Part shown: piece by piece, positions 46,307 through 55,200 of the stretch
Layout: every line of letters starts with the position of its first letter
Numbering within the stretch: the first letter of the stretch is position 1
DNA from: Haloplanus ruber
GTDB taxonomy: Archaea > Halobacteriota > Halobacteria > Halobacteriales > Haloferacaceae
Direction: 5' to 3'
DNA: 64,000 bases
Assembly (NCBI RefSeq): GCF_024494725.1
Contig: NZ_JANHDK010000003.1
Span: 391,325 to 455,324, forward strand
Made by a program: the position numbers and the translations under genes
Notes under the pieces: generated by a model
Databases searched by the model: none
Told to the model about the DNA's origin: nothing
Seen by the model: the letters and a program-made list of their open reading frames with translations, nothing else

Positions 46307-47281
46307 ATGACTGACATAGAATCCATCCGCCGGAGCAAGGCCGTTCAGCGCCACACAGGGCTGACGTTCCACCTCGCGACGCGGCTGTTGCCGGAGCGCG
46401 TTCGCCACCCGACGTACGTCATGTACGCGTTCTTTCGGACCGCCGACGAGGTGGTCGACGCGGCCGATCCCGGTCCGCCTGCCGAACAGCGCCGCGAACT
46501 CGAGCGCATGCGGGCGGCCGCGCTCGGCGAGCGTGAGACGGACGACCCGGTGCTCGCGGCCGTCGCCGACCTGCGGGCCCGTCACGATCTCGACCGCGAG
46601 GACGTGGATACCTTCATCGATGCGATGCTGATGGACATCGAGAAGGTGCGCTACGACACCTTCGCGGAACTCGAGACGTATCTCCGCGGGTCGTCGGTCG
46701 CGGTTGGACACATGATGCTCGACGTGATGGACCCCGCCGAGGCCGAGCAGGCCCGCCCGCAGGCGGCCGCCCTCGGTGAGGCCTTCCAGCTTACGAACTT
46801 CCTTCGCGACGTCCGCGAGGACGTCCGCGACCACGACCGAATCTACCTCCCCGAGGCGACGCTCCGTACTCACGGGAGTTCCCACGCGGATATCGAGGCG
46901 CTCGACCCGACCGACGGCGTCCGCGCGGCGATCCGCGCGGAACTCCGCCGGACCGAACAGCGCTATCACCGGGGCGTCGACGGCATCCGGTATCTCCCTC
47001 CGGACTGTCGGTTCCCGGTGCTCGCGGCGGCGGTGATGTACGCGGACCAGCACCGGCTCATCCGCGAGCAAGGGTGCGACACGCTGTCGGCCCGTCCGAG
47101 CCTGACGGTCCGACGGCGGCTCTCTCTCGTCGCACGGGCGTGGCTCCGCTGGCAGTTCGAGAGCGACCCGCTCCGGGTGTTTTACCAGGTGACGAATCTC
47201 GACCCACCGACGGACGTCGACGCCGGAACCGCCGACGCCGTCGGCAGGGAGTCCATCCATGACCCGTCGGGTTCGGACTGA
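46307..47281 (+). CDS. crtB: Phytoene synthase
   Basis: A 324-residue squalene/phytoene-synthase-fold enzyme that joins two geranylgeranyl diphosphates to phytoene. The first Asp-rich region is 'YAFFRTADEVVDAAD' and the second 'QLTNFLRDVREDVRDHDRIYLP'. Length is normal. It forms the first step of the carotenoid/retinal route and is followed 21 bases later by crtY. A degenerate UAS-like stretch (ACCCGAACTGTGTTGG, 46229-46244) lies 62 bases upstream of its start. Confidence 0.94.
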   Translation: MTDIESIRRSKAVQRHTGLTFHLATRLLPERVRHPTYVMYAFFRTADEVVDAADPGPPAEQRRELERMRAAALGERETDDPVLAAVADLRARHDLDREDVDTFIDAMLMDIEKVRYDTFAELETYLRGSSVAVGHMMLDVMDPAEAEQARPQAAALGEAFQLTNFLRDVREDVRDHDRIYLPEATLRTHGSSHADIEALDPTDGVRAAIRAELRRTEQRYHRGVDGIRYLPPDCRFPVLAAAVMYADQHRLIREQGCDTLSARPSLTVRRRLSLVARAWLRWQFESDPLRVFYQVTNLDPPTDVDAGTADAVGRESIHDPSGSD

Positions 47282-47302
47282 CGCCGCGGGGGGTGACCGC
47301 CC

Positions 47303-48100
47303 GTGATCTCCGCCATCACGTCCTCGTATCTCGTGTACTTGGCCGTCACGGTGGGCGTCCCGCTTCTCGCCGTCGCGGCGCTTGCGCGCGCTCGCGGCGG
47401 AGTTCGGACGCCACTCGACGCCCTCGGAGTCGTGATCCTCATGGGCATCGCCTTCAGCTACACGTTCGCCTGGGACGCCTACCTCATCGAGCGTGGCGTC
47501 TGGTGGTACGGCGACGGGGTCGTGGCCGGGCGCGTACAGGGGATCCCGCTGGGGGAACTCTCCTTTTTCCTCCTGCAGACGGCGCTCGCAGGGCTCTGGC
47601 TCTACGTCCTCGATCCGTCGCCCGATCCCTCGCGGCCGGCGGCCGTCCGCTCGCGGCCGGTCGGCCTTCTCGCGCTCGCCGTCGCCGAGGCGGTCGGCCT
47701 GGTGCTGTTTTACACCACCGCCGGCTACTACCTCGGGTACATCCTCCTGTGGGCCTGTCCGGTTCTCGGATTTCTCTGGGTGCTCGGCGGCCCCGTCATC
47801 TGGCGGTGTCGCCGCACCGTCGCGGCGGCGATTTTCGTCCCCACGGGCTATCTCTGGATCGTCGACTGGGTCGCCATCGACGCCGGCCTCTGGACCATCT
47901 CGCCGACCTACTCGACTGGTCTCGCCGTCGCCGGTCTCCCGGTCGAGGAGATGGCGTTTTTCCTCGTCACGAACACCCTCGTCGCCTTCGGACTGATCCT
48001 CTATCGGTGGGTGCTCGCCCGGGCGGAGCGCCAGGGCCTCGCCGGCGGGCTTCGAGGGCTGGTCCCCCGCGCCGGCGTCGGGCGGGGCGACGGCCGGTAA
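47303..48100 (+). CDS. crtY: Lycopene beta-cyclase (fused CrtYcd type)
   Basis: A 265-residue polytopic membrane protein made of two related halves, each with the cyclase motif: 'GIPLGELSFFLLQT' in the first and 'GLPVEEMAFFLVTN' in the second, plus 'FAWDAYLIERGVWWYG' and 'IVDWVAIDAGLWTI'. It corresponds to a fusion of the two heterodimeric carotene-cyclase subunits found in actinobacteria, as in other haloarchaea. It converts lycopene to beta-carotene, the substrate of Brp. Starts with GTG. Confidence 0.92.
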   Translation: MISAITSSYLVYLAVTVGVPLLAVAALARARGGVRTPLDALGVVILMGIAFSYTFAWDAYLIERGVWWYGDGVVAGRVQGIPLGELSFFLLQTALAGLWLYVLDPSPDPSRPAAVRSRPVGLLALAVAEAVGLVLFYTTAGYYLGYILLWACPVLGFLWVLGGPVIWRCRRTVAAAIFVPTGYLWIVDWVAIDAGLWTISPTYSTGLAVAGLPVEEMAFFLVTNTLVAFGLILYRWVLARAERQGLAGGLRGLVPRAGVGRGDGR

Positions 48101-48180
48101 TCGGCGCGCCGAGACGACCGCTATCACTCGTGATTCTATCGAGCGGTGGTTTATGACCACCCGGCGGTTGGTATCCGCTG

Positions 48181-49572
48181 ATGTCGGTCAATCGAACCAG
48201 GGATCGATCCGCAGCGGGGCTTGCGCCGGCACCCGACACGGACGACGAGGTGGAGCGGCTTCGATACGAACGTGACTACTGGCGTGGCCTCTTCGAGCAG
48301 GTGATCGAGGAGTACCCCAAGATGGGGTTCGTCATCGACGCCGACAACAGGGTCGCGTATCACAACCCCGAGGCTGAGGCGATGACCGGGTTCGACAAGG
48401 CGGCTGTCCTCGGCGAAGACGTCTACGACGCCTTCCCGATCGCCGAGGACGACGAGACGTTCGCCCAGACCGTCGCCCGCGAAGGGAGTTCGCGGAGTGA
48501 GACGGGGTACCGCCGTATTCCGACCGCTGACGGCGACAAGTGGGCCCGCTCCAGCGGGGTCCCGCTCCGAAACCCCCAGGGCGAACTCGTCGGGGCACTG
48601 GAGACGACGACGGACGTCACCGAACTCGTCGAGCAACAGCAGACGCTCACCGAGGTGCAGTCACAGGTCTCGGAGGAGGTGGCGACCAAGGCCGACCAGG
48701 CGACCGAAACGACCGAACGGGTCAACGAAGCCATCGAGAACGCCCGGTCGCTGGCCGAGGAGCAGGCCGACAACATGTCGGAGGTCGCCGAGGAAGTCGG
48801 CGCCCTGTCGGCAACCGTCGAGGAGGTGGCCGCGTCCGCCGAGGACATCAACGAACGCGCCAAGGAGGCAGAGCAACTCGCGGTCCAGAGCACCGAATCC
48901 GGCACCGCGGCCATCGAGCGCATGGAGGGGGTAGCCGAGCGCAGCGACGAGGTTGCCGACCGCACTCACAACCTCGCCGAACAGGTCACGGCCATCGAGG
49001 ATATCATCGACGTGATCAACGACATCGCCGAACAGACCAACATTCTCGCGCTCAACGCGAACATCGAGGCCGCCCGCGCCGGGGAGGCGGGCGACGGCTT
49101 CTCCGTCGTCGCAAACGAGGTAAAGTCCCTCGCGACCGAGGTCCAGTCCGAGTCCGAGCGCATCGAGGAGATCATCCACCAGACGCGCGAGGAGGCCGAC
49201 AAGACCATCGACAGCATCGACGCCGTCACCGAGGAGATCCACGAGGGGACCGACACGATCCGGGATCTGGTCGACAACCAAGAGACTATCCTCGAAACGG
49301 TCAACGCCACCTCGACGGGCATGGAAGACATCGCGGAGGCGACGGACGACCAGGCGGTTCGCACCGAGGAAGTGGCGAGCATGGTCGACACCGCGGCCGA
49401 CCGATCCCGCCGTGTCTCCGAGGAGATCGGGACCATCTCCGACGCCAACGCCGAACAGGCGGCGTTCGTCTCCGACATCGCGGTGGCCATCGAGCGACTC
49501 GAATCGACTATCGATCAACTGGACACGAGCAGCACCGAGGACGCGGTCGTCGTCAACCGCGACAACGCCTGA
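48181..49572 (+). CDS. Soluble PAS-containing methyl-accepting transducer
   Basis: A 463-residue chemotaxis-type transducer without transmembrane or HAMP segments. Residues about 25-150 are a coiled lead-in and a PAS domain ('EEYPKMGFVIDADNRVAYHNPEAEAMTGF'). The rest is the signalling rod, with the conserved hairpin tip 'DIAEQTNILALNANIEAARAG' and adjacent Glu/Gln-rich methylation helices. It should bind CheW/CheA in the cytoplasm and sense an internal cue (redox, ligand or a light-derived signal). Proximity to the opsins is suggestive but it lacks the helices needed for an Htr. Confidence 0.9.
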   Translation: MSVNRTRDRSAAGLAPAPDTDDEVERLRYERDYWRGLFEQVIEEYPKMGFVIDADNRVAYHNPEAEAMTGFDKAAVLGEDVYDAFPIAEDDETFAQTVAREGSSRSETGYRRIPTADGDKWARSSGVPLRNPQGELVGALETTTDVTELVEQQQTLTEVQSQVSEEVATKADQATETTERVNEAIENARSLAEEQADNMSEVAEEVGALSATVEEVAASAEDINERAKEAEQLAVQSTESGTAAIERMEGVAERSDEVADRTHNLAEQVTAIEDIIDVINDIAEQTNILALNANIEAARAGEAGDGFSVVANEVKSLATEVQSESERIEEIIHQTREEADKTIDSIDAVTEEIHEGTDTIRDLVDNQETILETVNATSTGMEDIAEATDDQAVRTEEVASMVDTAADRSRRVSEEIGTISDANAEQAAFVSDIAVAIERLESTIDQLDTSSTEDAVVVNRDNA

Positions 49573-49881
49573 GCGTCCGGATCGTCCGCTCGTAGGGGGT
49601 ATCGCCGTCGGGGAGCCGTCAGACTGGGGGCGCCAACGAGACGAACAGGTGTAGCGCCGGCGAACGCGGGCATGCGCCGTCGCGCTCACGCGACCCCGAA
49701 TCACCCCCAACACGACTCACCTTCTGCCGGGCGAACGTCAATTTGGCATACGAGTGGCTTGGCAGCTGAGCTTCCCGTCGTCGGGCGTGCGACGACCGCC
49801 AGTCCCCGATTTCATATCGCGAGAGACGGTGTACGTCGCCGACGCGGGGGGCTTTTGTCCTTCGCGCGCCCAGTCGAGGGT
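49573..49881. other. 309-base gap between transducer and rio2
   Basis: No convincing gene on either strand. The AT-rich TTTCATATCG at about 49810-49819 is a possible promoter element for rio2, about 65 bases before its ATG. Nothing else stands out. Confidence 0.4.
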
Positions 49882-50802
49882 ATGGTCGAAAACGTGGCCC
49901 GCCTCGTGGCCGAACTCGACCCCGAGGATATCTATCTCCTCTCGGGTGTCGAGCAGGGGATGCGGTTTAGCGAGTGGGTCAATCGTGGGAAACTTCCCGA
50001 CTACGCGGATCTGACGCCCGAGGAGGTCGAATACCGGCTGGATCGGTGTATGAGACGCGACCTGATCGAGCGCCGGACCATCCAGTACGAGGGGTATCAA
50101 CTCACCTTCGAGGGGTACGACGTGCTCGCCTTGCACACCTTCGCCGAGCGTGACACCGTCGACGGGGTCGGCGCACCCCTCGGTGTAGGGAAGGAAAGCG
50201 ACGTGTACGAAGTGCAGTCCTACCGGCCGCTGGCGCTGAAGTTTCACCGCGAGGGGTACACCAACTTCCGGGAGGTGAACCGCGAGCGCGAGTACACTGC
50301 CGACCGGGACCACGTCTCGTGGCTCTACACCGCGCGCAAGGCGGCCGAACGCGAGTACGAGGCCCTGGAGACGCTGTATCCGGACGTATCGGTCCCCCAG
50401 CCGGTCGATCACAACCGCCACGCAATCGTGATGGCGAAGTTCGACGGCGTCGAACTCTCGCGGGCGAAACTTGACGACGAGCAGGTTGTCCCCGTTCTCG
50501 ATCTGATTCTCGACGAGGTGGCGACCGCCTACGACGCAGGGCTGATCCACGGGGACCTCAGCGACCACAACATCGCTGTCGCCTCCTCTGGAATCACGGT
50601 GTTCGACTGGCCGCAGTCGGTGCCGACCGACCACGCCAACGCCGCCGACCTTCTCGAACGCGACGTGTCGAACCTGATCGGCTTCTTCGCGCGGAAATAC
50701 CCCCGTCTCGTCCCCGACGTCGACGGCGGAGCCGTCGCCGATGCCGTCGCCGACGGCGCCTTCGAGTCGGTTCGGGAGTTTGCAGCGAGTCGAAGTTCTT
50801 AA
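49882..50802 (+). CDS. rio2: Rio2-family atypical serine kinase/ATPase
   Basis: A 306-residue RIO kinase. Residues 1-90 form the winged-helix domain specific to Rio2 ('LVAELDPEDIYLLSGVEQGMRF'). The kinase core has a nucleotide loop 'GVGKESDVYEV', 'LALKFHREGYTNFR', the catalytic loop 'GLIHGDLSDHNIAV' and the metal-binding 'VFDWPQSV'. Rio2 matures the small ribosomal subunit. The ATG at 49882 gives the winged helix at the N-terminus. L15e follows on the same strand. Confidence 0.94.
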   Translation: MVENVARLVAELDPEDIYLLSGVEQGMRFSEWVNRGKLPDYADLTPEEVEYRLDRCMRRDLIERRTIQYEGYQLTFEGYDVLALHTFAERDTVDGVGAPLGVGKESDVYEVQSYRPLALKFHREGYTNFREVNREREYTADRDHVSWLYTARKAAEREYEALETLYPDVSVPQPVDHNRHAIVMAKFDGVELSRAKLDDEQVVPVLDLILDEVATAYDAGLIHGDLSDHNIAVASSGITVFDWPQSVPTDHANAADLLERDVSNLIGFFARKYPRLVPDVDGGAVADAVADGAFESVREFAASRSS

Positions 50803-50927
50803 GCCCGACCGACGGGTAGCCCCGGCAACTCGCTGGTAGACGGGCCTCCAGCGGGCACCCGACTCGTCGGGACGACATGTGGCGCGCCAATTGGCGACGC
50901 TGAATCGCAAGCGCCCGTGGTGACACT
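50797..50927 (+). promoter_or_regulatory. Promoter and structured leader of rpl15e
   Basis: TTCTTAAG at 50796-50803 is a typical haloarchaeal TATA element. The leader contains a stem-loop at 50813-50862 (outer arms CGGGT/ACCCG, inner arms CGCTGG/CCAGCG with an 11-base loop) and a perfect palindrome CGCCAATTGGCG at 50885-50896. Most haloarchaeal mRNAs are leaderless, so about 100 structured leader bases is notable. It may be regulatory or a separate small RNA. Confidence 0.45.
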
Positions 50928-51518
50928 ATGGCACGAAGCTTCTACTCCCACATCCGGGACGCGTGGCAAGACCCCGACGACGGGGCTCTCGCCGAACTGC
51001 AGTGGCAACGAAAGCAGGAGTGGCGCGACCAAGGCGCCATCGAGCGCATCGAGCGCCCGACCCGCCTCGATAAGGCGCGCAACCTGGGCTACAAGGCCAA
51101 ACAGGGCGTCGTCGTGGCCCGGACCTCGGTCCGCAAGGGCGGGGCCCGCAAGCGCCGATTCAAGGCCGGCCGACGCTCGAAGCGACAGGGCGTCAACCGG
51201 ATCGGCCGCCGCAAGAGCATCCAGCGTATCGCCGAGGAGCGTACCTCGCGGAAGTATCCCAACCTCCGCGTGCTCAACTCCTACTGGGTCGGAGAGGACG
51301 GCTCCCAGAAGTGGCACGAAGTGATTCTCGTGGACCCGGAGCACCCCGCGATCCAGGCCGACGACGACCTGAACTGGATCTGCGACGACTCCCACAAGGG
51401 CCGCGCGTTCCGCGGCAAGACCAGCGCCGGCAGCAAGGGTCGCGGCCAGCGTAAGCGCGGCAAGGGTACCGAACACACCCGGCCGAGCATCGGCGGCGAC
51501 CGGCGCCGCGGCAAGTAA
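50928..51518 (+). CDS. rpl15e: Large-subunit ribosomal protein eL15
   Basis: A 196-residue basic protein, eL15 family: '[13 protein letters not shown]', '[35 protein letters not shown]', '[42 protein letters not shown]' and a basic glycine-rich tail. It is unusually basic among the acidic neighbours, as expected for an rRNA-binding protein. Length is normal. It has its own structured leader. Confidence 0.97.
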   Translation: MARSFYSHIRDAWQDPDDGALAELQWQRKQEWRDQGAIERIERPTRLDKARNLGYKAKQGVVVARTSVRKGGARKRRFKAGRRSKRQGVNRIGRRKSIQRIAEERTSRKYPNLRVLNSYWVGEDGSQKWHEVILVDPEHPAIQADDDLNWICDDSHKGRAFRGKTSAGSKGRGQRKRGKGTEHTRPSIGGDRRRGK

Positions 51519-51538
51519 CGCCGCTCTTTTCGGCGTTT
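51518..51538 (+). terminator. Stem-loop after rpl15e
   Basis: Arms ACGCCG (51518-51523) and CGGCGT (51531-51536) enclose the T-rich loop CTCTTTT, directly at the rpl15e stop codon. Position and T-rich content suggest a transcript 3' end. Confidence 0.5.
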
Positions 51539-51582
51539 CGCACACCGACCAGCCACGGCGCTAGCTCCGCGTGAATAAACCG

Positions 51583-51596
51583 TATATCGCGATATA
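51583..51596. promoter_or_regulatory. 14-bp palindrome, candidate operator upstream of the AOR-family gene
   Basis: TATATCGCGATATA is a perfect 14-base palindrome 124 bases before the GTG start of the AOR-family gene and 66 bases before a tiny upstream reading frame. Its 12-base core is identical to the site upstream of cbiZ (12304-12315). It lies where a TATA element or operator would be expected. Confidence 0.5.
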
Positions 51597-51720
51597 GAAT
51601 ACACACAGATGGCCCGCACTCACCGGCAAACGATTAGTACCCGGAGCGCCGACTCCTTCGTCATGTCACAGACCACTGCCGCAGCCACCCGGCGGGCCAA
51701 TACGCCGGCTGGAGTGTAGC

Positions 51721-53592
51721 GTGTCCGAGACTGACCTCCCGCCAGTCTACGGGGGCGAAACCCTCCACGTCCACCTCGACTCCGGCGAGGCCGAAACCGA
51801 GCCGATCCCTCCCGCGGACGCCGCCCGCTTCCTCGGCGGGAACGGCTTCGCGGTCAAGGCGGTCCACGACCACGTGCCCAGCGACGCCGACCCGTTCGAC
51901 CCCGAGAACGTCGTTGCCTTCGCCGTCGGGCCGATGAACGGCACCCCCTTCCAGTCGACGAGTCGAGGCGTCGTCGGCTTCGTTAGCCCTCAGACCGACG
52001 GCTTCTTCGACAGCACCTTCGGCGGCACGTTCCCCCGCGCGCAGAAGACGACCGGCTTCGAGTCAATCGTCCTCCACGACGCCGCCCCGGACCTCTCCTA
52101 CGTCCGGATCGACGCGGACGGCGCCGAGGTGGTGCCGGCGCCCGACCTCGCGGGACTCGACACCTACGAAACCTGTGACGCGGTGGCCGACCGGGTCGCA
52201 GACGAGGACGGCCCCGACGCCGAGGACGTCCACGTCATCGCCGCGGGGCCGGCCGGCGAGAACCTCGTCCGCTTTGCCTGCCTGCTTCACGACTCCGAGA
52301 TGCGCGAGGGCGTCGCCGGCCGCGGCGGTCCCGGTGCTGTCCTCGGATCGAAAAACATCAAGGCCGTCGCAATCGAGGAAGGCGACTTCCGGCCCGACCC
52401 CGCCGCGGACGGTGACCTCCGTGATCTCGTCGGCGGGCGGATGGGACCGCTGATGGCGGAGACGGAGATGCTCCAGGACTACGGCACCAGCGGCCTCGTC
52501 AACCCGATCAACGAGATGGGGAAACTCGGCCGGCGGAACAACCGAGTCGAACAGGCCTCTCGCGAGGAGGCCGAGGCGATCAGCGGGGAACGCATCCGCG
52601 AGGAGTACGTCACCGAGGACACCACGTGTGCGAACTGTGCGGTCGCCTGTGGCAAACACGTCACTATCGAGGCCGAGGGGGTCACCGACGGCAAGATCCC
52701 CGAGTTCGAGAGCCTCTTCGCCACCGCGCCGATGAACGACGTCTTCGACGTCGAGCGTGTGATGAAGGCAAACGACCTCTGTGACCGTCTGGGGATGGAC
52801 ACCATCTCTTTGGGGGTCTCGGTCGCCTTCGCCCGCGAGTGTTACGACGAGGGACTCCTGACTGACGACGACTCCCCACATCTCGCCTTCGGCGACGCGG
52901 ACGGCCTGGTCGAACTCGCGCGGCGGACGGCCCACCGCGAGGGGTTCGGCGACCGCCTCGCCGAGGGTTCCTTTCGCCTCGCGGCCGAACTCGACCCCGA
53001 GGCCGAGCATTATCTCCACGGCGTCAAGGGTCTGGAGTTCGCCGCCCACTCGCCCCGCGGCCTGAAGGGGATGAGCATCGGCTACGCCACGGCCACCCGT
53101 GGCGGGTCCCACCACGACACCCGTCCCACGCTCCAGTACGACGGCGAACACACCGAGACCACGGAGGGGACCCCCGAGTTCGCCGCCCGCACCCAGCATT
53201 TCACCGCCCTCGGCGACTCACTCACCCAGTGTCGGTTCGTGAGCGAGGGTGGTTGGGGGAAGCGCGTCACCGACCGCTACCGCGACGCGATCAACGCCGC
53301 GACCGGGTGGGAGCTTTCGACCGAGGATGTCGAACGGATCGGCGAGCGGATCTACAACCTCGAACGCCTCGTCAACGTCGAACGTGGCGTCGCCCGCCGC
53401 GAGACTGACACGCTCTCTCACCGGGTGATGCACGAACCCATCCCCGAGGGACCGAGCGAGGGGATGTACTGCCCGCCCGAAGAACTCGACGCGATGCTCG
53501 ACGAATATTACGAGTTCCGCGGCTGGGACGACGACGGCGTTCCCACGCCCGAGCGTCTCGACACGCTCGACATCGCCGAGTACGCGGACTGA
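51721..53592 (+). CDS. aor: Aldehyde:ferredoxin oxidoreductase-family tungsten/molybdenum enzyme
   Basis: A 623-residue AOR-family protein that would oxidise aldehydes with a bis-tungstopterin and a [4Fe-4S] cluster. The cluster ligands are visible: Cys303, Cys306 and Cys310 (C-x2-C-x3-C in CANCAVACG) and Cys504 in SLTQC. The pterin-binding region 'TSRGVVGFVSPQTDGFFDSTFGGTFP' and 'AGRGGPGAVLGSKNIKAVAI' match the family. The substrate is unclear; archaeal paralogues differ. It starts with GTG one base after the stop of an 18-codon reading frame (51663-51719). Confidence 0.93.
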   Translation: MSETDLPPVYGGETLHVHLDSGEAETEPIPPADAARFLGGNGFAVKAVHDHVPSDADPFDPENVVAFAVGPMNGTPFQSTSRGVVGFVSPQTDGFFDSTFGGTFPRAQKTTGFESIVLHDAAPDLSYVRIDADGAEVVPAPDLAGLDTYETCDAVADRVADEDGPDAEDVHVIAAGPAGENLVRFACLLHDSEMREGVAGRGGPGAVLGSKNIKAVAIEEGDFRPDPAADGDLRDLVGGRMGPLMAETEMLQDYGTSGLVNPINEMGKLGRRNNRVEQASREEAEAISGERIREEYVTEDTTCANCAVACGKHVTIEAEGVTDGKIPEFESLFATAPMNDVFDVERVMKANDLCDRLGMDTISLGVSVAFARECYDEGLLTDDDSPHLAFGDADGLVELARRTAHREGFGDRLAEGSFRLAAELDPEAEHYLHGVKGLEFAAHSPRGLKGMSIGYATATRGGSHHDTRPTLQYDGEHTETTEGTPEFAARTQHFTALGDSLTQCRFVSEGGWGKRVTDRYRDAINAATGWELSTEDVERIGERIYNLERLVNVERGVARRETDTLSHRVMHEPIPEGPSEGMYCPPEELDAMLDEYYEFRGWDDDGVPTPERLDTLDIAEYAD

Positions 53593-53610
53593 ACGGCGTC
53601 TTTACGCCGT
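53593..53610. terminator. Stem-loop between convergent aor and membrane-protein genes
   Basis: Perfect 7-base arms ACGGCGT (53593-53599) and ACGCCGT (53604-53610) with a CTTT loop, followed by a T-rich stretch, start at the aor stop and overlap the 3' end of the opposing gene. Probably a bidirectional 3' end signal. Confidence 0.5.
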
Positions 53611-53994
53611 TTCTCGGTAGCCGGCGACGAACCACGTTCCGACGGCGACGGCGGCCGCGGCGAAGACGAACACCCAGAAGACGACCCAGGCGCCCGCGCC
53701 GAGGCTTCCGGTCCGGGCCCAGACGGCGACACCGGCCAGCCCCGCAACGACGAACGGTACGAGGAACGGCAGGTCGGTCCACGCCCCGCCGGCGTTGCGG
53801 TATTCGACCGCGTACGCCCAGACGTTGCCGACGGTGAACTGGAAGATGACGAGTCCGAACAGCCCCGAGACGAGAGCGCGGACGGCCGTCGCGCCGGTCA
53901 CCGTACCGGCGCGTGACAGCGAGACACCGATTCCGACGAGGAGGACGACGGTCATCAGGGCGTGCCACGGGCGAAGGTGATCGCGGAGGGCCAT
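53602..53994 (-). CDS. Four-helix membrane protein of unknown function
   Basis: A 130-residue protein with four hydrophobic helices (about residues 12-28, 37-63, 75-93 and 99-124) and few charged residues. It is convergent with aor and divergent from the EamA transporter. No family recognised; it resembles many small haloarchaeal membrane proteins. Confidence 0.65.
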   Translation of the reverse strand: MALRDHLRPWHALMTVVLLVGIGVSLSRAGTVTGATAVRALVSGLFGLVIFQFTVGNVWAYAVEYRNAGGAWTDLPFLVPFVVAGLAGVAVWARTGSLGAGAWVVFWVFVFAAAAVAVGTWFVAGYRETA

Positions 53995-54088
53995 GGGTGA
54001 GAACTCGCCCGCGGGGACAAAGAGGATGGTGCCCTCCGCCGGATACAGCTTTTTTCACCCCCCGAGGTCTTGCCCCGAACGTCCTTCG

Positions 54089-55009
54089 ATGGATCGGGAC
54101 CGACTCCTCGCGACCACACCGCTCGCCGCGGCGGTGCTGTGGGGTGGGATGTACGTCGTCAGCAAGTGGGGGTTCGACGCGGTTCCCCCGCTGACGCTCG
54201 TCTTTCTCCGGGTCGCCCTGGGTGCGCTGGCACTGTATCCCATCGTCCGGCTGACGACGCCCGCTCGCTCGTTCACCCGTCCGGAGTGGCGCCGCCTGGC
54301 CGGTCTCGCCGGCTGGCTGACGGCCGCTCTCTCGACACAGTTCGTCGGCACCGAGTTGACGAACGCGAGTTACGGGTCGCTGCTGACCGTCTCGACGCCC
54401 GTATTCATCCTCGCACTCGGCGTGACGGCGCTCGACGAGCGACTCACCCGGCACAAGGCCGGCGGGACGCTCCTCGCGGCCGCCGGCACCCTCGCCGTCC
54501 TGTCCGGCGGTGGTGGCCCCGGAGGTGCCGTCCGCTCGTTCACCACTGGGACCGCTCTCGGTGTCTGTCTGTTGCTCGTCTCGTCGCTCTGTTTCGCCGC
54601 CTTCACCGTCTTCGGAAAGCCGCTCGTCCGCCGGTACTCGGCGCTCGAAATCGTGACCTACGCCACCGTCCTCTCTGTGCCACTGTTCGGGCTATTGGTT
54701 CCCCTCGATGTCGTGTGGCGACCGGCCGCCTTTGCCTCCGTGTCGCTCACCCTTCCGGTCGTCGGGACCGTCCTCTATCTCGGCCTTCTCAGCACCGCGG
54801 CCGCGTGGTACTGCTGGTACAAAGGTATGGAGTACGCGGACGCGAGCAGCGTCGGCGTCTTCTTTTTCGCCCAGCCGGTCGTCGGTATCCTCCTCGGCGT
54901 AGCCCTCCTGGGTGAGTCCATCGGTCCCGGCTTCTTCCTCGGCGGGGCGCTCCTCGCGGCCGGCGTCTACGTCGTGACCCACGCGGACGAGTCGTCGGAC
55001 GGCCCGTGA
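54089..55009 (+). CDS. EamA/DMT-family transporter
   Basis: A 306-residue protein with ten predicted helices arranged as two EamA repeats ('AAVLWGGMYVVSKWGFDAVPPLTLVFLRV' and 'STAAAWYCWYKGMEYADASSVGVFFFAQPVVGILLG'). The drug/metabolite transporter superfamily exports or takes up amino acids and metabolites. The ATG at 54089 removes a non-conserved leader present in a longer frame from 53993. Substrate unknown. Confidence 0.9.
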   Translation: MDRDRLLATTPLAAAVLWGGMYVVSKWGFDAVPPLTLVFLRVALGALALYPIVRLTTPARSFTRPEWRRLAGLAGWLTAALSTQFVGTELTNASYGSLLTVSTPVFILALGVTALDERLTRHKAGGTLLAAAGTLAVLSGGGGPGGAVRSFTTGTALGVCLLLVSSLCFAAFTVFGKPLVRRYSALEIVTYATVLSVPLFGLLVPLDVVWRPAAFASVSLTLPVVGTVLYLGLLSTAAAWYCWYKGMEYADASSVGVFFFAQPVVGILLGVALLGESIGPGFFLGGALLAAGVYVVTHADESSDGP

Positions 55010-55200
55010 CCCCGCTCGCCGGATCGAGTACCGATCACCAGCGCCCCACCGAGTAGCAGTACCGCCTGCGAGAGTCTGTCGAGATACGCTCGGAGTCGGG
55101 AGACGGCTCCTGTCCTCACACGACAGCGGTACACAACTTTGACCGTTCACGATGAGCGACCCGTCGCACTCCCCGAACGGCGGCAACCACGCTGAAGCCG

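Noticed and set aside
45974..48160. 728-codon minus-strand open frame
   Set aside because: It is antisense to crtB and crtY, has the Arg/Glu/Asp/Val composition of a shadow frame in G+C-rich DNA, and shows no domain; the plus-strand genes are certain.
48181..49572. Calling the transducer an Htr partner of the second opsin
   Set aside because: No transmembrane helices or HAMP domain are present, so it cannot form the membrane complex known for sensory rhodopsins.
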